A DNA stretch of 64,000 nucleotides, taken from the NCBI RefSeq assembly GCF_003814705.1, contig NZ_RKRA01000001.1:2790001-2854000 (forward strand), in the 5' to 3' direction. This DNA is from Georgenia muralis. Its GTDB lineage: Bacteria; Actinomycetota; Actinomycetes; Actinomycetales; Actinomycetaceae. Of this stretch, positions 33,549-42,526 are shown in pieces (the first letter of the stretch is position 1; the number at the start of each line of letters is the position of its first letter). The notes under the pieces were generated by a model, which worked only from the letters and a program-made list of their open reading frames with translations, had not been told where the DNA came from and made no database searches. Made by a program: the position numbers and the translations under genes.

Positions 33549-34427
33549 ATGGCGCGCACACCCTCGGCCGAGCTCGACGTCGGTGCCGACGTGGTGCGCC
33601 GCCTCCTCGCGGACCAGCACCCCGACCTGGCGGAGCTACCCCTGGGTGCTGCCGCCAGCGGGTGGGACAACCTCGTGCACCGGCTCGGCGACCGGCTCGC
33701 GGTGCGCACCCCGCGGCGGCAGGCGGCCGCAGCGCTCGTGCGCCACGAGCAGCGCTGGCTGCCCGGGCTGGCGCCCGGCCTGCCCGTCCGGGTGCCCGTC
33801 CCGGTCCGGACGGGCACCCCCACCACCTACTACCCGTGGCACTGGTCGGTCGTGCCCTGGTTCCCCGGCGTCTCGGCTCTGACGCTCCCGCCGGAGCGGC
33901 GTGACGTCCTGGCCCCGGCGTTCGCGGACTTCCTCCTCGCCCTGCACCGGCCGGCGCCGCCCGGGGCGCCGCACAACCCCGTCCGAGGTGTCCCGCTCGG
34001 GAACCGTGATGACGTGGTGCGGGAACGGCTCGCCGGCGCCGACGCCCGGCTCGTCGCCGTGTGGGACCGGGCCCTGGCGGCCCCGGCCTGGGACGGGCCC
34101 GCGCTGTGGCTGCACGGCGACCCCCACCCCGCCAACCTCGTCGTCGACGGCGGCCGGCTCGCCGCCGTCGTCGACTTCGGCGACCTCACCGCCGGTGACC
34201 CGGCGACCGACCTCGCCGCCGCCTGGCTCGTGTTCGGCAAGGCCGGCCGTCAGGTGCTGCGCTCGCGGGTCGGCCCGTCGCCCGACACCTGGGTCCGCGC
34301 GGCAGGCTGGGCGCTGGCGATCGGCTCCGCCCTCGTCACCACCTCCGACGACGCCCCCGCGATGCGGGGGGTCGGGGACGCCGCGCTCGCAGCGCTGGCG
34401 CACGGCGACCGCGGAGCCGGAACGTGA
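33549..34427 (+). CDS. Aminoglycoside-phosphotransferase-fold kinase
   Basis: 292 residues. GGGAGG lies 8 nt before the ATG at 33549. Kinase-like fold: N-lobe GWDNLVHRLGDRLAVRTPRR (ATP-binding strand), catalytic loop LWLHGDPHPANLVVD with the H-G-D-x-H-x2-N Brenner motif, and metal site VVDFGDLTAGDPATDL. Members phosphorylate aminoglycosides, macrolides, sugars or other small molecules. Nothing in the sequence or context identifies the substrate, and chromosomal actinobacterial members are mostly not resistance genes. A GXW start (SGWDN) resembles the group annotated as fructosamine-kinase/APH. Confidence 0.88.
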   Translation: MARTPSAELDVGADVVRRLLADQHPDLAELPLGAAASGWDNLVHRLGDRLAVRTPRRQAAAALVRHEQRWLPGLAPGLPVRVPVPVRTGTPTTYYPWHWSVVPWFPGVSALTLPPERRDVLAPAFADFLLALHRPAPPGAPHNPVRGVPLGNRDDVVRERLAGADARLVAVWDRALAAPAWDGPALWLHGDPHPANLVVDGGRLAAVVDFGDLTAGDPATDLAAAWLVFGKAGRQVLRSRVGPSPDTWVRAAGWALAIGSALVTTSDDAPAMRGVGDAALAALAHGDRGAGT

Positions 34428-34643
34428 GCACCGGCTGCCTCCGAGACGCCGACTCTGACCGCCGGCTGCCTCCGGGGCGCCGACTCCTGACCGCCGGCAC
34501 CGACCCATGGGTGCTGCAGGGTGACGGATCTCCCCTCCGCAGCCCCGACGGCCCGCCGTACACTGGGAAGGCGCACGTCCGCGAGGGAGTCCCGCCCGCG
34601 GCCACGACACCCCCACCATCTGCAGCGACCGAGGTATGCCCCT

Positions 34644-36257
34644 GTGATCACCGCCCACGACCTGACGATGCGCATCGGCGCCCGTGAGCTCCTGCACGAG
34701 GCGAACTTCCGGATCGACTCCGGGATGCGGATCGGCCTCGTGGGCCGCAACGGCGCCGGCAAGACCACCCTGACCAAGCTCCTGGCCGGCGAGGCCGCCA
34801 CCTCCGGCGTCGTCCAGCACACCGGCCAGATCGTCCGCAGCGGTGACATCGGCTACCTCCCGCAGGACCCGCGCACCGGTGACATGGACGTCCTCGCCCG
34901 CGACCGGGTGCTCTCCGCCCGCGGGCTGGACGACCTGGTCCGGCGGATCCGCCGGGCCGAGCACGCGATGGCCACCTCCGAGGGCGAGGCCCAGACGAGG
35001 GCCATGGAGAAGTACGTCCGCCTCGACGCCGAGTTCGCCGCCCAGGGCGGCTGGGCCGCCGAGTCCGACGCCGCGCGCATCACCTCCAACCTCGGGCTGC
35101 CCACCCGCGTCCTCGAGCAGCCGCTGCACACCCTCTCCGGTGGCCAGCGGCGCCGCGTCGAGCTCGCCCGGATCCTGTTCTCCGGCGTCCAGACCCTGCT
35201 GCTCGACGAGCCCACGAACCACCTCGACCACGACTCGATCGTGTGGTTGCGCGAGTACCTGCGCACCTACTCGGGCGGGTTCGTCGTCATCAGCCACGAC
35301 GTCGAGCTGCTCCGCGAGACCGTCAACCACGTCTTCTACCTCGACGCCAACCGCGGCGTCCTCGACGTGTACAACATGGGCTGGGACGCCTACGTCAAGC
35401 AGCGCGAGGCGGACGAGCGCCGCCGGCACCGCGAGCGGGCCAACGCCGAGAAGAAGGCCGGCGCGCTCATGGCCCAGGCCGACAAGATGCGGGCCAAGGC
35501 CACCAAGACCGTCGCCGCCCAGAACATGGCCCGGCGCGCCGAGCGCCTGCTGTCCGGCCTGGAGGAGACCCGCCGCGCCGACAAGGTGGCGCACCTGCGC
35601 TTCCCCGACCCCGCCCCGTGCGGGAAGACCCCGCTGACCGCGGAGGGGCTGAGCAAGTCCTACGGCTCGCTCGAGGTCTTCACCGACGTCGACCTCGCCA
35701 TCGACCGGGGCTCCAAGGTCGTCGTCCTGGGCCTGAACGGGGCCGGCAAGACCACCCTGCTGCGCATCCTCGGCGGGGTCGAGGAGGCCGACACCGGTGA
35801 GGTTGTGCCCGGGCACGGTCTCAAGATCGGCTACTACGCCCAGGAGCACGAGACCCTCGACGTCGAGCGGACCGTCGTGGAGAACCTTCGCTCGGCGGCA
35901 CCCGACCTCGACGACACCGGGGTGCGGAGCGTGCTGGGCTCCTTCCTGTTCTCCGGCGACGACGCGGACAAGCCAGCGAAGGTCCTCAGCGGCGGCGAGA
36001 AGACCCGGCTGGCCCTGGCCGTCCTGGTCGTCTCCTCCGCGAACGTCCTCCTCCTGGACGAGCCGACGAACAACCTCGACCCCGCCAGCCGTGAGGAGAT
36101 CCTCGGGGCGCTGCGGGCCTTCACCGGCGCCGTCGTCCTCGTCACGCACGACGAGGGGGCGGTCCAGGCGCTCAACCCCGAGCGGGTGCTCCTGCTTCCC
36201 GACGCCGACGAGGACCTGTGGAGCGAGAGCTACCTGGAGCTCGTGACCCTGGCCTGA
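34644..36257 (+). CDS. ABC-F family ATPase
   Basis: 537 residues from GTG at 34644 with GAGG upstream. Two ABC domains in one chain and no membrane part. First: GRNGAGKTTLTKLLAG, LSGGQRRRVELARILF, LLLDEPTNHLDHDS. A linker of about 80 charged helical residues (KQREADERRRHRERANAEKK) is the P-site tRNA-interaction motif region. Second: GLNGAGKTTLLRILGG, LSGGEKTRLALAVLV, LLLDEPTNNLDPAS. All Walker and signature motifs are intact. ABC-F proteins act on the ribosome, relieving stalls or protecting from antibiotics. This one resembles the housekeeping actinobacterial type; the short C-terminal end argues against Uup. Confidence 0.93.
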   Translation: MITAHDLTMRIGARELLHEANFRIDSGMRIGLVGRNGAGKTTLTKLLAGEAATSGVVQHTGQIVRSGDIGYLPQDPRTGDMDVLARDRVLSARGLDDLVRRIRRAEHAMATSEGEAQTRAMEKYVRLDAEFAAQGGWAAESDAARITSNLGLPTRVLEQPLHTLSGGQRRRVELARILFSGVQTLLLDEPTNHLDHDSIVWLREYLRTYSGGFVVISHDVELLRETVNHVFYLDANRGVLDVYNMGWDAYVKQREADERRRHRERANAEKKAGALMAQADKMRAKATKTVAAQNMARRAERLLSGLEETRRADKVAHLRFPDPAPCGKTPLTAEGLSKSYGSLEVFTDVDLAIDRGSKVVVLGLNGAGKTTLLRILGGVEEADTGEVVPGHGLKIGYYAQEHETLDVERTVVENLRSAAPDLDDTGVRSVLGSFLFSGDDADKPAKVLSGGEKTRLALAVLVVSSANVLLLDEPTNNLDPASREEILGALRAFTGAVVLVTHDEGAVQALNPERVLLLPDADEDLWSESYLELVTLA

Positions 36258-36288
36258 CGGTCGCGACGTCGGGTCGACGGTCCGCCGG

Positions 36289-37272
36289 TCAGCCGCCGTG
36301 CCGGCCGGCGCGAGGAGCGGTCCGGCCGTCGGTGTCCGTGCCGGCCGGTGCGTCGATGGCTGCCGTCACCGGTGCGTCGACGGCTGTCGTCACCGGTGCG
36401 TCGATCACCCGCCCCGCCGGTCGACCGTCGGCCGGACGTCCGGGCGGGAGGGCGGCCTGCCGGCGCAGCCCCGCGAGGACCTCCAGGTCCTCCTCGTGCT
36501 CGGCCCGGCCGCCCGTGCGCACCGGTCCGTAGCCCGAGCGCTCGGCCGCCTCGCGCCTGGCGAGCACCACGGGCGCCGCGAGAGCCCCGAGAGCGAAGAG
36601 CCCCCACTGGATCGTGTACGACAGGTTCATGCCGTAGTTGAAGGTCGGGCGGGCGTAGCTCCCGAGGGTGACGTCGGCGGCGGGGCGCTCCTCGGCCGCG
36701 ACGACATACCCCTCGAGCGGCTCGGCACCGACGGCCTCGGGCGGCGAACCCGCGGCCGCGAGCACGGTCGGCGGGTCGAGGCTGTAGACCTGCCCGTCGG
36801 CGGCGACCCGGTCCTGCGGCGTCTCGGCCAGCCGCAGCCGCGCGACGAGCTCGACCGTCCCCTCCGGCGACGCAGGTGCGGACCCGGCCTCGGCGGTGGG
36901 GAGCCAGCCGCGGTCGACGACGACGAGCAGCCCCTCGCCGTCGACGTCGGCGAGGAAGGGGGCGACGACGTGCACGGCGGCGGTGCCCTCGACGGGGCGG
37001 TTGCGCAGGAGGACCGGCTCGCCGACGTACCGGCCGGTAAGGACCACCGGGCGCCACTGCGACCCGGCGTCGACGACGGGACGGCCCAGAGCCTGGCCGA
37101 GAGGTACCGGCTCGGCGTCGTGGACGGCGTCGACCTGCGCGGCCTGCGCCGAGCGGTCCTGGTAGCGACTCCACTGCCAGGCGCCCAGGAGGACGCACAC
37201 GAGCGAGACGAGCACCATCGTGGTGATCAGCCGCACCCACCGCGGGGCGGTGAGGAAGGCGTAGCGGCTCAC
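36289..37272 (-). CDS. SURF1-family cytochrome oxidase assembly protein
   Basis: 327 residues from GTG at 37272, overlapping the stop of the small upstream gene (GTGA). SURF1 layout: N-terminal helix (RWVRLITTMVLVSLVCVLLGAWQWSRY), a periplasmic domain (GRYVGEPVLLRNRPVEGTAA, LLVVVDRGWLPT), and a C-terminal helix after TFNYGMNLSYTIQWGLFALG. The N-Y-x-x-Q-W motif near the last helix is characteristic. The C-terminal about 90 residues are an extra Pro/Ala/Asp-rich cytosolic tail with IDAPVTTAVDAPVTAAIDAP repeats. SURF1 helps insert haem a into cytochrome oxidase. A downstream shorter start is unlikely. Confidence 0.9.
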   Translation of the reverse strand: MSRYAFLTAPRWVRLITTMVLVSLVCVLLGAWQWSRYQDRSAQAAQVDAVHDAEPVPLGQALGRPVVDAGSQWRPVVLTGRYVGEPVLLRNRPVEGTAAVHVVAPFLADVDGEGLLVVVDRGWLPTAEAGSAPASPEGTVELVARLRLAETPQDRVAADGQVYSLDPPTVLAAAGSPPEAVGAEPLEGYVVAAEERPAADVTLGSYARPTFNYGMNLSYTIQWGLFALGALAAPVVLARREAAERSGYGPVRTGGRAEHEEDLEVLAGLRRQAALPPGRPADGRPAGRVIDAPVTTAVDAPVTAAIDAPAGTDTDGRTAPRAGRHGG

Positions 37273-37511
37273 CCGTGGGTCTCGTCGAGGTCGGCGACGG
37301 CGATGACGTCGCGCAGGAAGCTGCGCTGATCGAGGAAGCCGCGCAGGCCCTCGAGGTGGTCCTCGCAGGCGAGCCAGACCTTGCGCCGGCCGGGCGTGTG
37401 CAGGCGCGGGTTGTTCCAGAGCAGCGCGTGCACCGCTTCGGCGCCGCAGCCCTTGGCGCTGCAGCGCAGCTCCTCGACCTCGACGTAGGGCAGGGCGGCG
37501 TCGGGGCTCAT
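37269..37511 (-). CDS. Small conserved zinc-finger-like protein
   Basis: 80 residues. Contains C-S-A-K-G-C (ELRCSAKGCGAEAV) and a later C-x2-H (WLACEDHLEGL), a plausible treble-clef or zinc-ribbon site. The remainder is HALLWNNPRLHTPGRRKVW and an amphipathic tail. It is conserved between surf1 and DUF3099 in many actinobacteria, to my knowledge without a proven function; some databases carry a misleading acetone-carboxylase label. It overlaps both neighbours (ATGA-type and GTGA), so the three form one operon. Confidence 0.8.
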   Translation of the reverse strand: MSPDAALPYVEVEELRCSAKGCGAEAVHALLWNNPRLHTPGRRKVWLACEDHLEGLRGFLDQRSFLRDVIAVADLDETHG

Positions 37512-37852
37512 CGCAGGTACTCCGTGAAGGGGTCGTAGGGGAGCGGACGGGCGGCCCCGATGCCCAGCTGTCCCGGGTCACCCGGCCCGCCGGGCAGCAG
37601 GTTCGCGGACGGCTCCGGCTTCTCCCGGCCGGCGTTGGCCACCAGCACGGCCAGCAGGGGCAGCAGGACCGCACCGACGAGGCACAGCCACTTCCACGGA
37701 CCGGGCACCACGAAGAGCAGGAGGATGCAGCCGGTCCGGATGCCCATGGAGACGAGGTAGCGGATGGTGCGGTCGTGGACGTCCTCGGCCAGGGCGCGGC
37801 GCACCGAGGTGATCGCCTGGACCTGCGACCCGGAGTCGCGCCGCCTCCTCAC
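37508..37852 (-). CDS. DUF3099 membrane protein
   Basis: 114 residues from GTG at 37852. Pattern of DUF3099: AITSVRRALAEDVHDRTIRYLVSMGIRT followed by two helices (GCILLLFVVPGPWKWLCLVG, AVLLPLLAVLVANAG) and a Pro/Gly-rich tail. Function unknown; usually located with surf1 in actinobacteria. TAACCT lies 6 nt before the GTG and there is no SD, so a leaderless start is likely. It is the first gene of the DUF3099-small protein-SURF1 operon. Confidence 0.87.
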   Translation of the reverse strand: MRRRRDSGSQVQAITSVRRALAEDVHDRTIRYLVSMGIRTGCILLLFVVPGPWKWLCLVGAVLLPLLAVLVANAGREKPEPSANLLPGGPGDPGQLGIGAARPLPYDPFTEYLR

Positions 37853-37917
37853 CCATACAGGTTACGCCGCCGTCCCACGGACGGCCTTCGCCGGTCCCGG
37901 CGGGCGTCGGCTACGGT
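37853..37917. promoter_or_regulatory. Divergent promoters for DUF3099 and fabG
   Basis: Minus strand TAACCT (37864-37859) lies 6 nt before the DUF3099 GTG. Plus strand TACGGT (37912-37917) lies 36 nt before the fabG GTG, which has its own SD (GGGAG). Confidence 0.5.
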
Positions 37918-37941
37918 TTCCTCGCAGCGACACAGCGATGA

Positions 37942-38670
<729 letters not shown>

Positions 38671-38728
38671 CCGCCCCTGCTCACCCGCGGCCCCCACGGG
38701 CCGCGCCCCGGACCAACCTAGGAGAGAC

Positions 38729-39496
38729 ATGGGACTGCTCGACGGCAAGACGATCCTCGTCACCGGCGTCCTCAAGGACAGCTCGATCGCCTTCCACGTG
38801 GCGCGGCTCGCCCAGGAGCAGGGCGCCACCGTCGTCCTGACCTCTTTCGGCCGGCAGTTCCGCCTCACCGAGGTCACCGCCCGCCGGCTCCCGGCCCCGG
38901 CGCCGGTGGTCCAGCTCGACGTGACGGACGAGGACGACCTCGCCGCCCTCGCGGACCGGGTGCGCGAGCACACCGACCACCTCGACGCCGTCGTGCACTC
39001 CATCGGCTTCGCCCCGCAGTCGGTCATGGGTGGGAGCTTCCTCGACGGCCGGTGGGAGGACGTCGCGACGGCGGTCCACGTCTCCGCGTACTCCCTCAAG
39101 GCGCTCGCCGTGGCCGCGAAGCCGCTCATGGGCCGCGGGTCCGCCGTCGTCGGGCTCACCTTCGACGCGAGCTTCGCCTGGCCCGTGTACGACTGGATGG
39201 GTGTGGCGAAGGCCGCCTTCGAGGCGACCTCCCGTTACCTGGCCCGTGACCTCGGCAAGGACGGCATCCGCTGCAACCTCGTCGCGGCCGGTCCGGTGAA
39301 GACGACGGCGGCGACCTCGATCCCCGGCTTCGAGCAGGTCGAGGGCGGCTGGGACGAGCGCGCGCCCCTGGGCTGGGACGTCGCGGACGCCGACCCCACC
39401 GCCCGCACCGTGCTGGCCCTGTGCTCGGACTGGCTGCCCGCCACCACCGGCGAGATCGTCCACGCCGACGGCGGCGTCCACGCCATGGGCGTGTGA
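38729..39496 (+). CDS. fabI: NADH-dependent enoyl-ACP reductase (FabI/InhA type)
   Basis: 255 residues, SD AGGAGA before the ATG. Completes each round of fatty acid elongation by reducing trans-2-enoyl-ACP. Shows the FabI cofactor pattern GLLDGKTILVTGVLKDSSIAF, SIGFAPQ at the nucleotide pocket, and the Y-x6-K active site in PVYDWMGVAKAAFEATSRYL. D-W-M-x-V-A-K is the InhA form. The C-terminus GEIVHADGGVHAMGV is usual. It is 58 bases after fabG and overlaps sixA by TGATG. Confidence 0.95.
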   Translation: MGLLDGKTILVTGVLKDSSIAFHVARLAQEQGATVVLTSFGRQFRLTEVTARRLPAPAPVVQLDVTDEDDLAALADRVREHTDHLDAVVHSIGFAPQSVMGGSFLDGRWEDVATAVHVSAYSLKALAVAAKPLMGRGSAVVGLTFDASFAWPVYDWMGVAKAAFEATSRYLARDLGKDGIRCNLVAAGPVKTTAATSIPGFEQVEGGWDERAPLGWDVADADPTARTVLALCSDWLPATTGEIVHADGGVHAMGV

Positions 39497-39996
39497 TGGC
39501 GCGGACCCTCGTCCTGCTCCGCCACGCCAAGGCCGAGCCCGAGCGCGACCTCGGGGACGCCCGGCGACCGCTGGCGGCGAAGGGACGACGCCAGGCGGCC
39601 GCGCTCGGCCCGGCACTGGCCGACGCCGTCGGCGCCGTGGACCTGGCGCTGGTCTCCTCGGCGCTGCGCACCACCGAGACGTTCAAGCTGCTCGCCGGCG
39701 GGGTGGCCGTGCGGGAGCAGACCGTGGTCGACGACCTCTACGTCGCCGGTCCGCGAGAGGTGCTGGCCCTGCTGCACGGGGTGCCGGAGTCGACCGGGAC
39801 CACCCTCGTCGTCGGGCACGAGCCGACCATCTCCCATCTCGCCTCGATGCTTCACGACGACGCCGACGACCTCGCCCTGCAGGTCTCCCTGGGCGTGCCC
39901 ACCGCGACGGCCTGCATCCTCACCCTGCGGACGGGGTGGCGCGAGCTCGACCGCTCGACCGCCCACCTCACGCGGCTGCTGCGCCCGGACCACTGA
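39496..39996 (+). CDS. sixA: SixA-like histidine phosphatase
   Basis: 166 residues of the histidine phosphatase superfamily. LVLLRHAKAEPE carries the phospho-accepting His of the R-H-G/A motif, SSALRTTETF has the Arg pocket, and VVGHEPTISHLASML has the second His. Small size and R-H-A-K match SixA, which removes phosphate from phosphohistidine on proteins. Translationally coupled to fabI (TGATG), though no functional link is known. Substrate unknown. Confidence 0.9.
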   Translation: MARTLVLLRHAKAEPERDLGDARRPLAAKGRRQAAALGPALADAVGAVDLALVSSALRTTETFKLLAGGVAVREQTVVDDLYVAGPREVLALLHGVPESTGTTLVVGHEPTISHLASMLHDDADDLALQVSLGVPTATACILTLRTGWRELDRSTAHLTRLLRPDH

Positions 39997-40020
39997 GGGC
40001 GCCGCGGGCGGCCGCGCTGG

Positions 40021-40110
40021 GTCGAGGCGGCTCCCGGCGTCGCCGCGCAGCGTCAATGCGCCCCCGGCGTTGCCGCGCAGCGTCAATGCGCCCCCGGCGT
40101 TGCCGCGCAG
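40021..40110 (+). repeat. 30-bp tandem repeat, two exact and one diverged copy
   Basis: The unit starting CGTCAATGCGCCCCCGGCGT is present exactly at 40051-40080 and 40081-40110. A diverged copy stands at 40021-40050, sharing CCCGGCGT and GCCGCGCAG. A further degenerate start follows at 40111. There are no spacers. Confidence 0.9.
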
Positions 40111-40190
40111 GGTTGAGGCACGCCCCGCGCGTTCCCGATGCACTGCCGCCACCGCACATCGGCGCTGGCCCCGCGGAACCGCGGGACCAG

Positions 40191-40322
40191 GTTGCCCACG
40201 TGGTCGTGATCAGCAGCCATCCGAGCGAACTCGTCGGGTCGCCGCGCAGCTTCGGCCGGTGGCCGTGAATCGGTTCTGCTCATGTGGTCGCGATCAGCAG
40301 CCATCTGAGCAGTTTCGTCAGG
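40191..40322 (+). repeat. Dispersed repeat, left pair
   Basis: Two copies of a dispersed element with core GATCAGCAGCCATC: 40191-40240 (GTTGCCCACG, then TGGTCGTGATCAGCAGCC) and 40279-40322 (CTCATGTGGTCGCGATCAGC). Matching copies stand at 45536-45574 and 45593-45643, all in the same orientation. A 7-bp palindrome CCCGCGGAACCGCGGG lies just before, at 40170-40185. Confidence 0.85.
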
Positions 40323-40360
40323 CGCTGGCGGCCCGGGATGAACACCAGGCGGACTTCGGC

Positions 40361-41404
40361 TCAGCAGGTGCCGGTCACCAGCACCGTGCCGTAGGGCACG
40401 ACGACGAGGGCGACCACGGTGACGACGGCCGCGAGGTAGGCGACGACGGCGGCCAGTCCCCAGCGTGACGGCGGCGACGGCGGTGTCACGAGCCGGGCGG
40501 TGCGCCACGGCACGGCCCGGCCGGCCACGTGGAGCGTCGGCACCCCGGCCGGGAGCTGCTGCAGGTCGGGGTGACCGCCCAGGGCCAGCAGCGCCCCGGC
40601 CAGGGCACGCGTGCCGGCCGCGCGGCGCGCCGCGTCGTCGGCAGCCATCTCGGCGTAGCGGGCCGCCGATCGGTGCGCGTGGGCGACGAGCGGGACCCGG
40701 CCCAGGACCCGGGCCAGCGCGGCCAGCAGGCCGAGGAGCGTGTGGTGGCGCTGGAGGACGTGGGCGCGCTCGTGGCCGAGCACGGCGTGGAGCTGCGGCG
40801 CGGTGAGGGCATCGAGCCCGCCGCTGGTCAGCACGACGCCGCGACGTCCGGGCAGTGCGTACGCGGCTGGTGCGTCGTCCTCGACGAGCCAGACGACGAC
40901 GTCGTCCCCGGCCTCGGGCGGTGGTGCGTTGGCGTGCAGGGTCGTGCCGTGCGGTGCGTTGCCGTGCAGAGCGTCGGCTCGCAGGGCTGTGCCGCCCAGG
41001 GCAGCGAGGTGGGCGTCGGCGGCACGGCCCGCGCGGGCCAGGTCGACCGCGGCGCGCCCCACCAGCGCGAGCGCCAGGACGGCGGGCACGAGGAGAAGGA
41101 CGAAGACGGGGACGTCGGTGGTCGCGGGCGTCGTCGCCGGGCCGAAAGGGTTGGTGGCCACGAGGCACCGGCGGCAGACGTCGCCCACGGCCCCGGGCAG
41201 CGCCGGCCCGGTGACAGCCCACGCCAGGAGCGGGCCGAGGACGAGGAGCCCCGCGGTCCAGGCGAGCGCGGCACCCGTCCACGCGGCCAGGCCCAGGCGC
41301 GGCCGCGCGCTGAAGGTCGGCGTCGGGCGCCGGCGCAGGCGCGGCGCGAGGGCGCCGACGCCGAGCAGCACGGCCAGGAGCACGGCGAGGACCGCGGCGG
41401 TCAT
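40361..41404 (-). CDS. M56-family membrane metallopeptidase (BlaR1-like protease domain)
   Basis: 347 residues; ATG overlaps the blaI stop (ATGA). Three to four membrane helices surround a cytosol-facing gluzincin-like site HERAH in LHAVLGHERAHVLQRHHTLL, with downstream RSAARYAEMAADDAARR where the third ligand Glu (E-M-A-A-D-D) is found. C-terminal helix RWGLAAVVAYLAAVVTVVAL. It lacks the penicillin-binding sensor domain of true BlaR1. Family knowledge: M56 proteases partner with BlaI-type repressors and trigger their inactivation. The paired arrangement here supports this, but the signal is unknown. Confidence 0.9.
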   Translation of the reverse strand: MTAAVLAVLLAVLLGVGALAPRLRRRPTPTFSARPRLGLAAWTGAALAWTAGLLVLGPLLAWAVTGPALPGAVGDVCRRCLVATNPFGPATTPATTDVPVFVLLLVPAVLALALVGRAAVDLARAGRAADAHLAALGGTALRADALHGNAPHGTTLHANAPPPEAGDDVVVWLVEDDAPAAYALPGRRGVVLTSGGLDALTAPQLHAVLGHERAHVLQRHHTLLGLLAALARVLGRVPLVAHAHRSAARYAEMAADDAARRAAGTRALAGALLALGGHPDLQQLPAGVPTLHVAGRAVPWRTARLVTPPSPPSRWGLAAVVAYLAAVVTVVALVVVPYGTVLVTGTC

Positions 41405-41793
41405 CGCCGCGGTGCCCGTGCGTCGTCGTCGTGCACGTCGCCGAGCAGGCTCCGGAGGAGGTCGACGTCCTCGGGTGACATCCGCTCGACGAAGTGGAGG
41501 AACGACGCGGCCCGGTCGGGGGTGGCGGAGAAGGTCTCCGCCATGAGCCCGCCGCAGTACTCGCTGCGGCTGGGGCCGTGACGGTAGGCCCAGGTGCGTC
41601 CTGCGGTCACCCGCTCGGCCATGCCCTTGCGCACGAGGTTGCCCAGGACCGTGGCCACGGTGGTGTACGCCAGGCCGGACGTGAGCCGGTCGAGCACCGC
41701 CCGGGTGGTCATGTCCGTACCGGCGTCCCACAGGACCTCCATGACCTCGCGCTCCAGGCTGCCGAGCCGGGGGAGGGGTGCGAGCTCAGGCAT
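41401..41793 (-). CDS. blaI: BlaI/MecI/CopY-family repressor
   Basis: 130 residues. Winged-helix BlaI fold: LGSLEREVMEVLWDAGTDMTTRAVLDRL, recognition helix LAYTTVATVLGNLVRKGMAE and the wing RTWAYRHGPSRSEY. The C-terminal dimerisation part reads LLRSLLGDVHDD. The Y-T-T-V-x-T-x-L-x-x-L motif is the family signature. It overlaps the M56 gene downstream and the membrane-protein gene upstream by 8 nt. A perfect BlaI-type palindrome at 42437 in the divergent promoter region is its likely operator. Confidence 0.93.
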   Translation of the reverse strand: MPELAPLPRLGSLEREVMEVLWDAGTDMTTRAVLDRLTSGLAYTTVATVLGNLVRKGMAERVTAGRTWAYRHGPSRSEYCGGLMAETFSATPDRAASFLHFVERMSPEDVDLLRSLLGDVHDDDARAPRR

Positions 41794-42412
41794 GCCCGGC
41801 GGAGGTCGGCTCGGCGGCGGTCGGCTCGGCGGCGGTCGGGCCCGCGGCGGTCGGCTCGGCGTCGCTCGGCGCAGCGGTCGCGGCCGTCGCGGCCGCCGGT
41901 ACCCGGCAGTAGACCTCGCCGCGCAGCCGGACCACCAGCGCGCCGGCCGTCAGGGCGAGCCCGGCCACTCCCAGCAGCGGCTGGAAGGGGGCGAACCACG
42001 TGAGTGCGCCGGTGTAGCCGAGGGCCAGCAGGGCGATCTTGTTGCACACGGGGCACCCCACGGCGAACCACATGAGCACGCCCCCGGCCATCCCCGCCCG
42101 GCTCGGGCCCTCGCCGGCGGGGTCGGGTGCCGGCTGCGCGCGCCGCGGGCGGACGTACGTCGCGACGAGCATCCCGGCGACGAGCGACGTGAGGATCCAC
42201 ACCGGGTAGTTCCACCACACGACCGGGATCTCCCGGCCGAACACGGGGTTGGGGATGAGGACCGTCGGGATCCCGATGGCGAGGGCGACCGCGACGGCGG
42301 CGACCGCCGAGACGGCCCACCGAGCCGGCGTCCACGCCCGCAGCGCCGTCGCCGCGGTGCTCAGCGTGCCGGAGCGGGCGGGAAGGAGCGGGGTGGAGGT
42401 TCCGGGAGGCAT
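41786..42412 (-). CDS. Membrane protein with GCPVCNK motif
   Basis: 208 residues, four predicted helices (WAVSAVAAVAVALAIGIPTV, VWILTSLVAGMLVATYV, GVLMWFAVGCPVCNKIALLA, PLLGVAGLALTAGALVV). The C-P-V-C inside a helix suggests a redox-active or metal-binding pair. The C-terminus is an Ala/Glu/Thr/Pro repeat (PTAAGPTAAEPTAAEPTSAG). I recognise it as a conserved actinobacterial protein without known function. It is the first gene of the membrane protein-blaI-M56 operon and faces the DsbA-CcdA operon, so it may take part in thiol chemistry. Confidence 0.75.
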   Translation of the reverse strand: MPPGTSTPLLPARSGTLSTAATALRAWTPARWAVSAVAAVAVALAIGIPTVLIPNPVFGREIPVVWWNYPVWILTSLVAGMLVATYVRPRRAQPAPDPAGEGPSRAGMAGGVLMWFAVGCPVCNKIALLALGYTGALTWFAPFQPLLGVAGLALTAGALVVRLRGEVYCRVPAAATAATAAPSDAEPTAAGPTAAEPTAAEPTSAGHA

Positions 42413-42436
42413 GCGTCTACTATGCCGGATAGAGGG

Positions 42437-42455
42437 CTACTACGTCACGTAGTAG
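42437..42455. promoter_or_regulatory. BlaI-type operator palindrome
   Basis: Perfect 9-bp inverted repeat CTACTACGT-C-ACGTAGTAG, 19 bp in all. The TACTAC/GTAGTA half sites are those bound by BlaI-family repressors. A third half-site-like TCTACTAT lies at 42416-42423. The operator sits between the two divergent operons, 25 bp before one start codon and 72 bp before the other, so one BlaI dimer could control both. Confidence 0.8.
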
Positions 42456-42526
42456 ACCGTCCGTCACCACCGGGACCGCCCCGGGCCACCCCCGGTACTC
42501 CCCAGTCATCTCCGAAGGAGACCCCC

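Noticed and set aside
33549-34427. Aminoglycoside resistance gene
   Set aside because: Only the APH fold is evident; it lies in conserved chromosomal context and nothing indicates an antibiotic substrate.
40021-40110. Possible CRISPR array from 30-bp repeats
   Set aside because: Units are directly contiguous with no spacers and no cas genes are nearby; it is a simple tandem repeat.
42412-42437. Beta-lactamase or penicillin-binding sensor linked to BlaI
   Set aside because: The M56 protein has no penicillin-binding domain and no beta-lactamase gene is present in the block.
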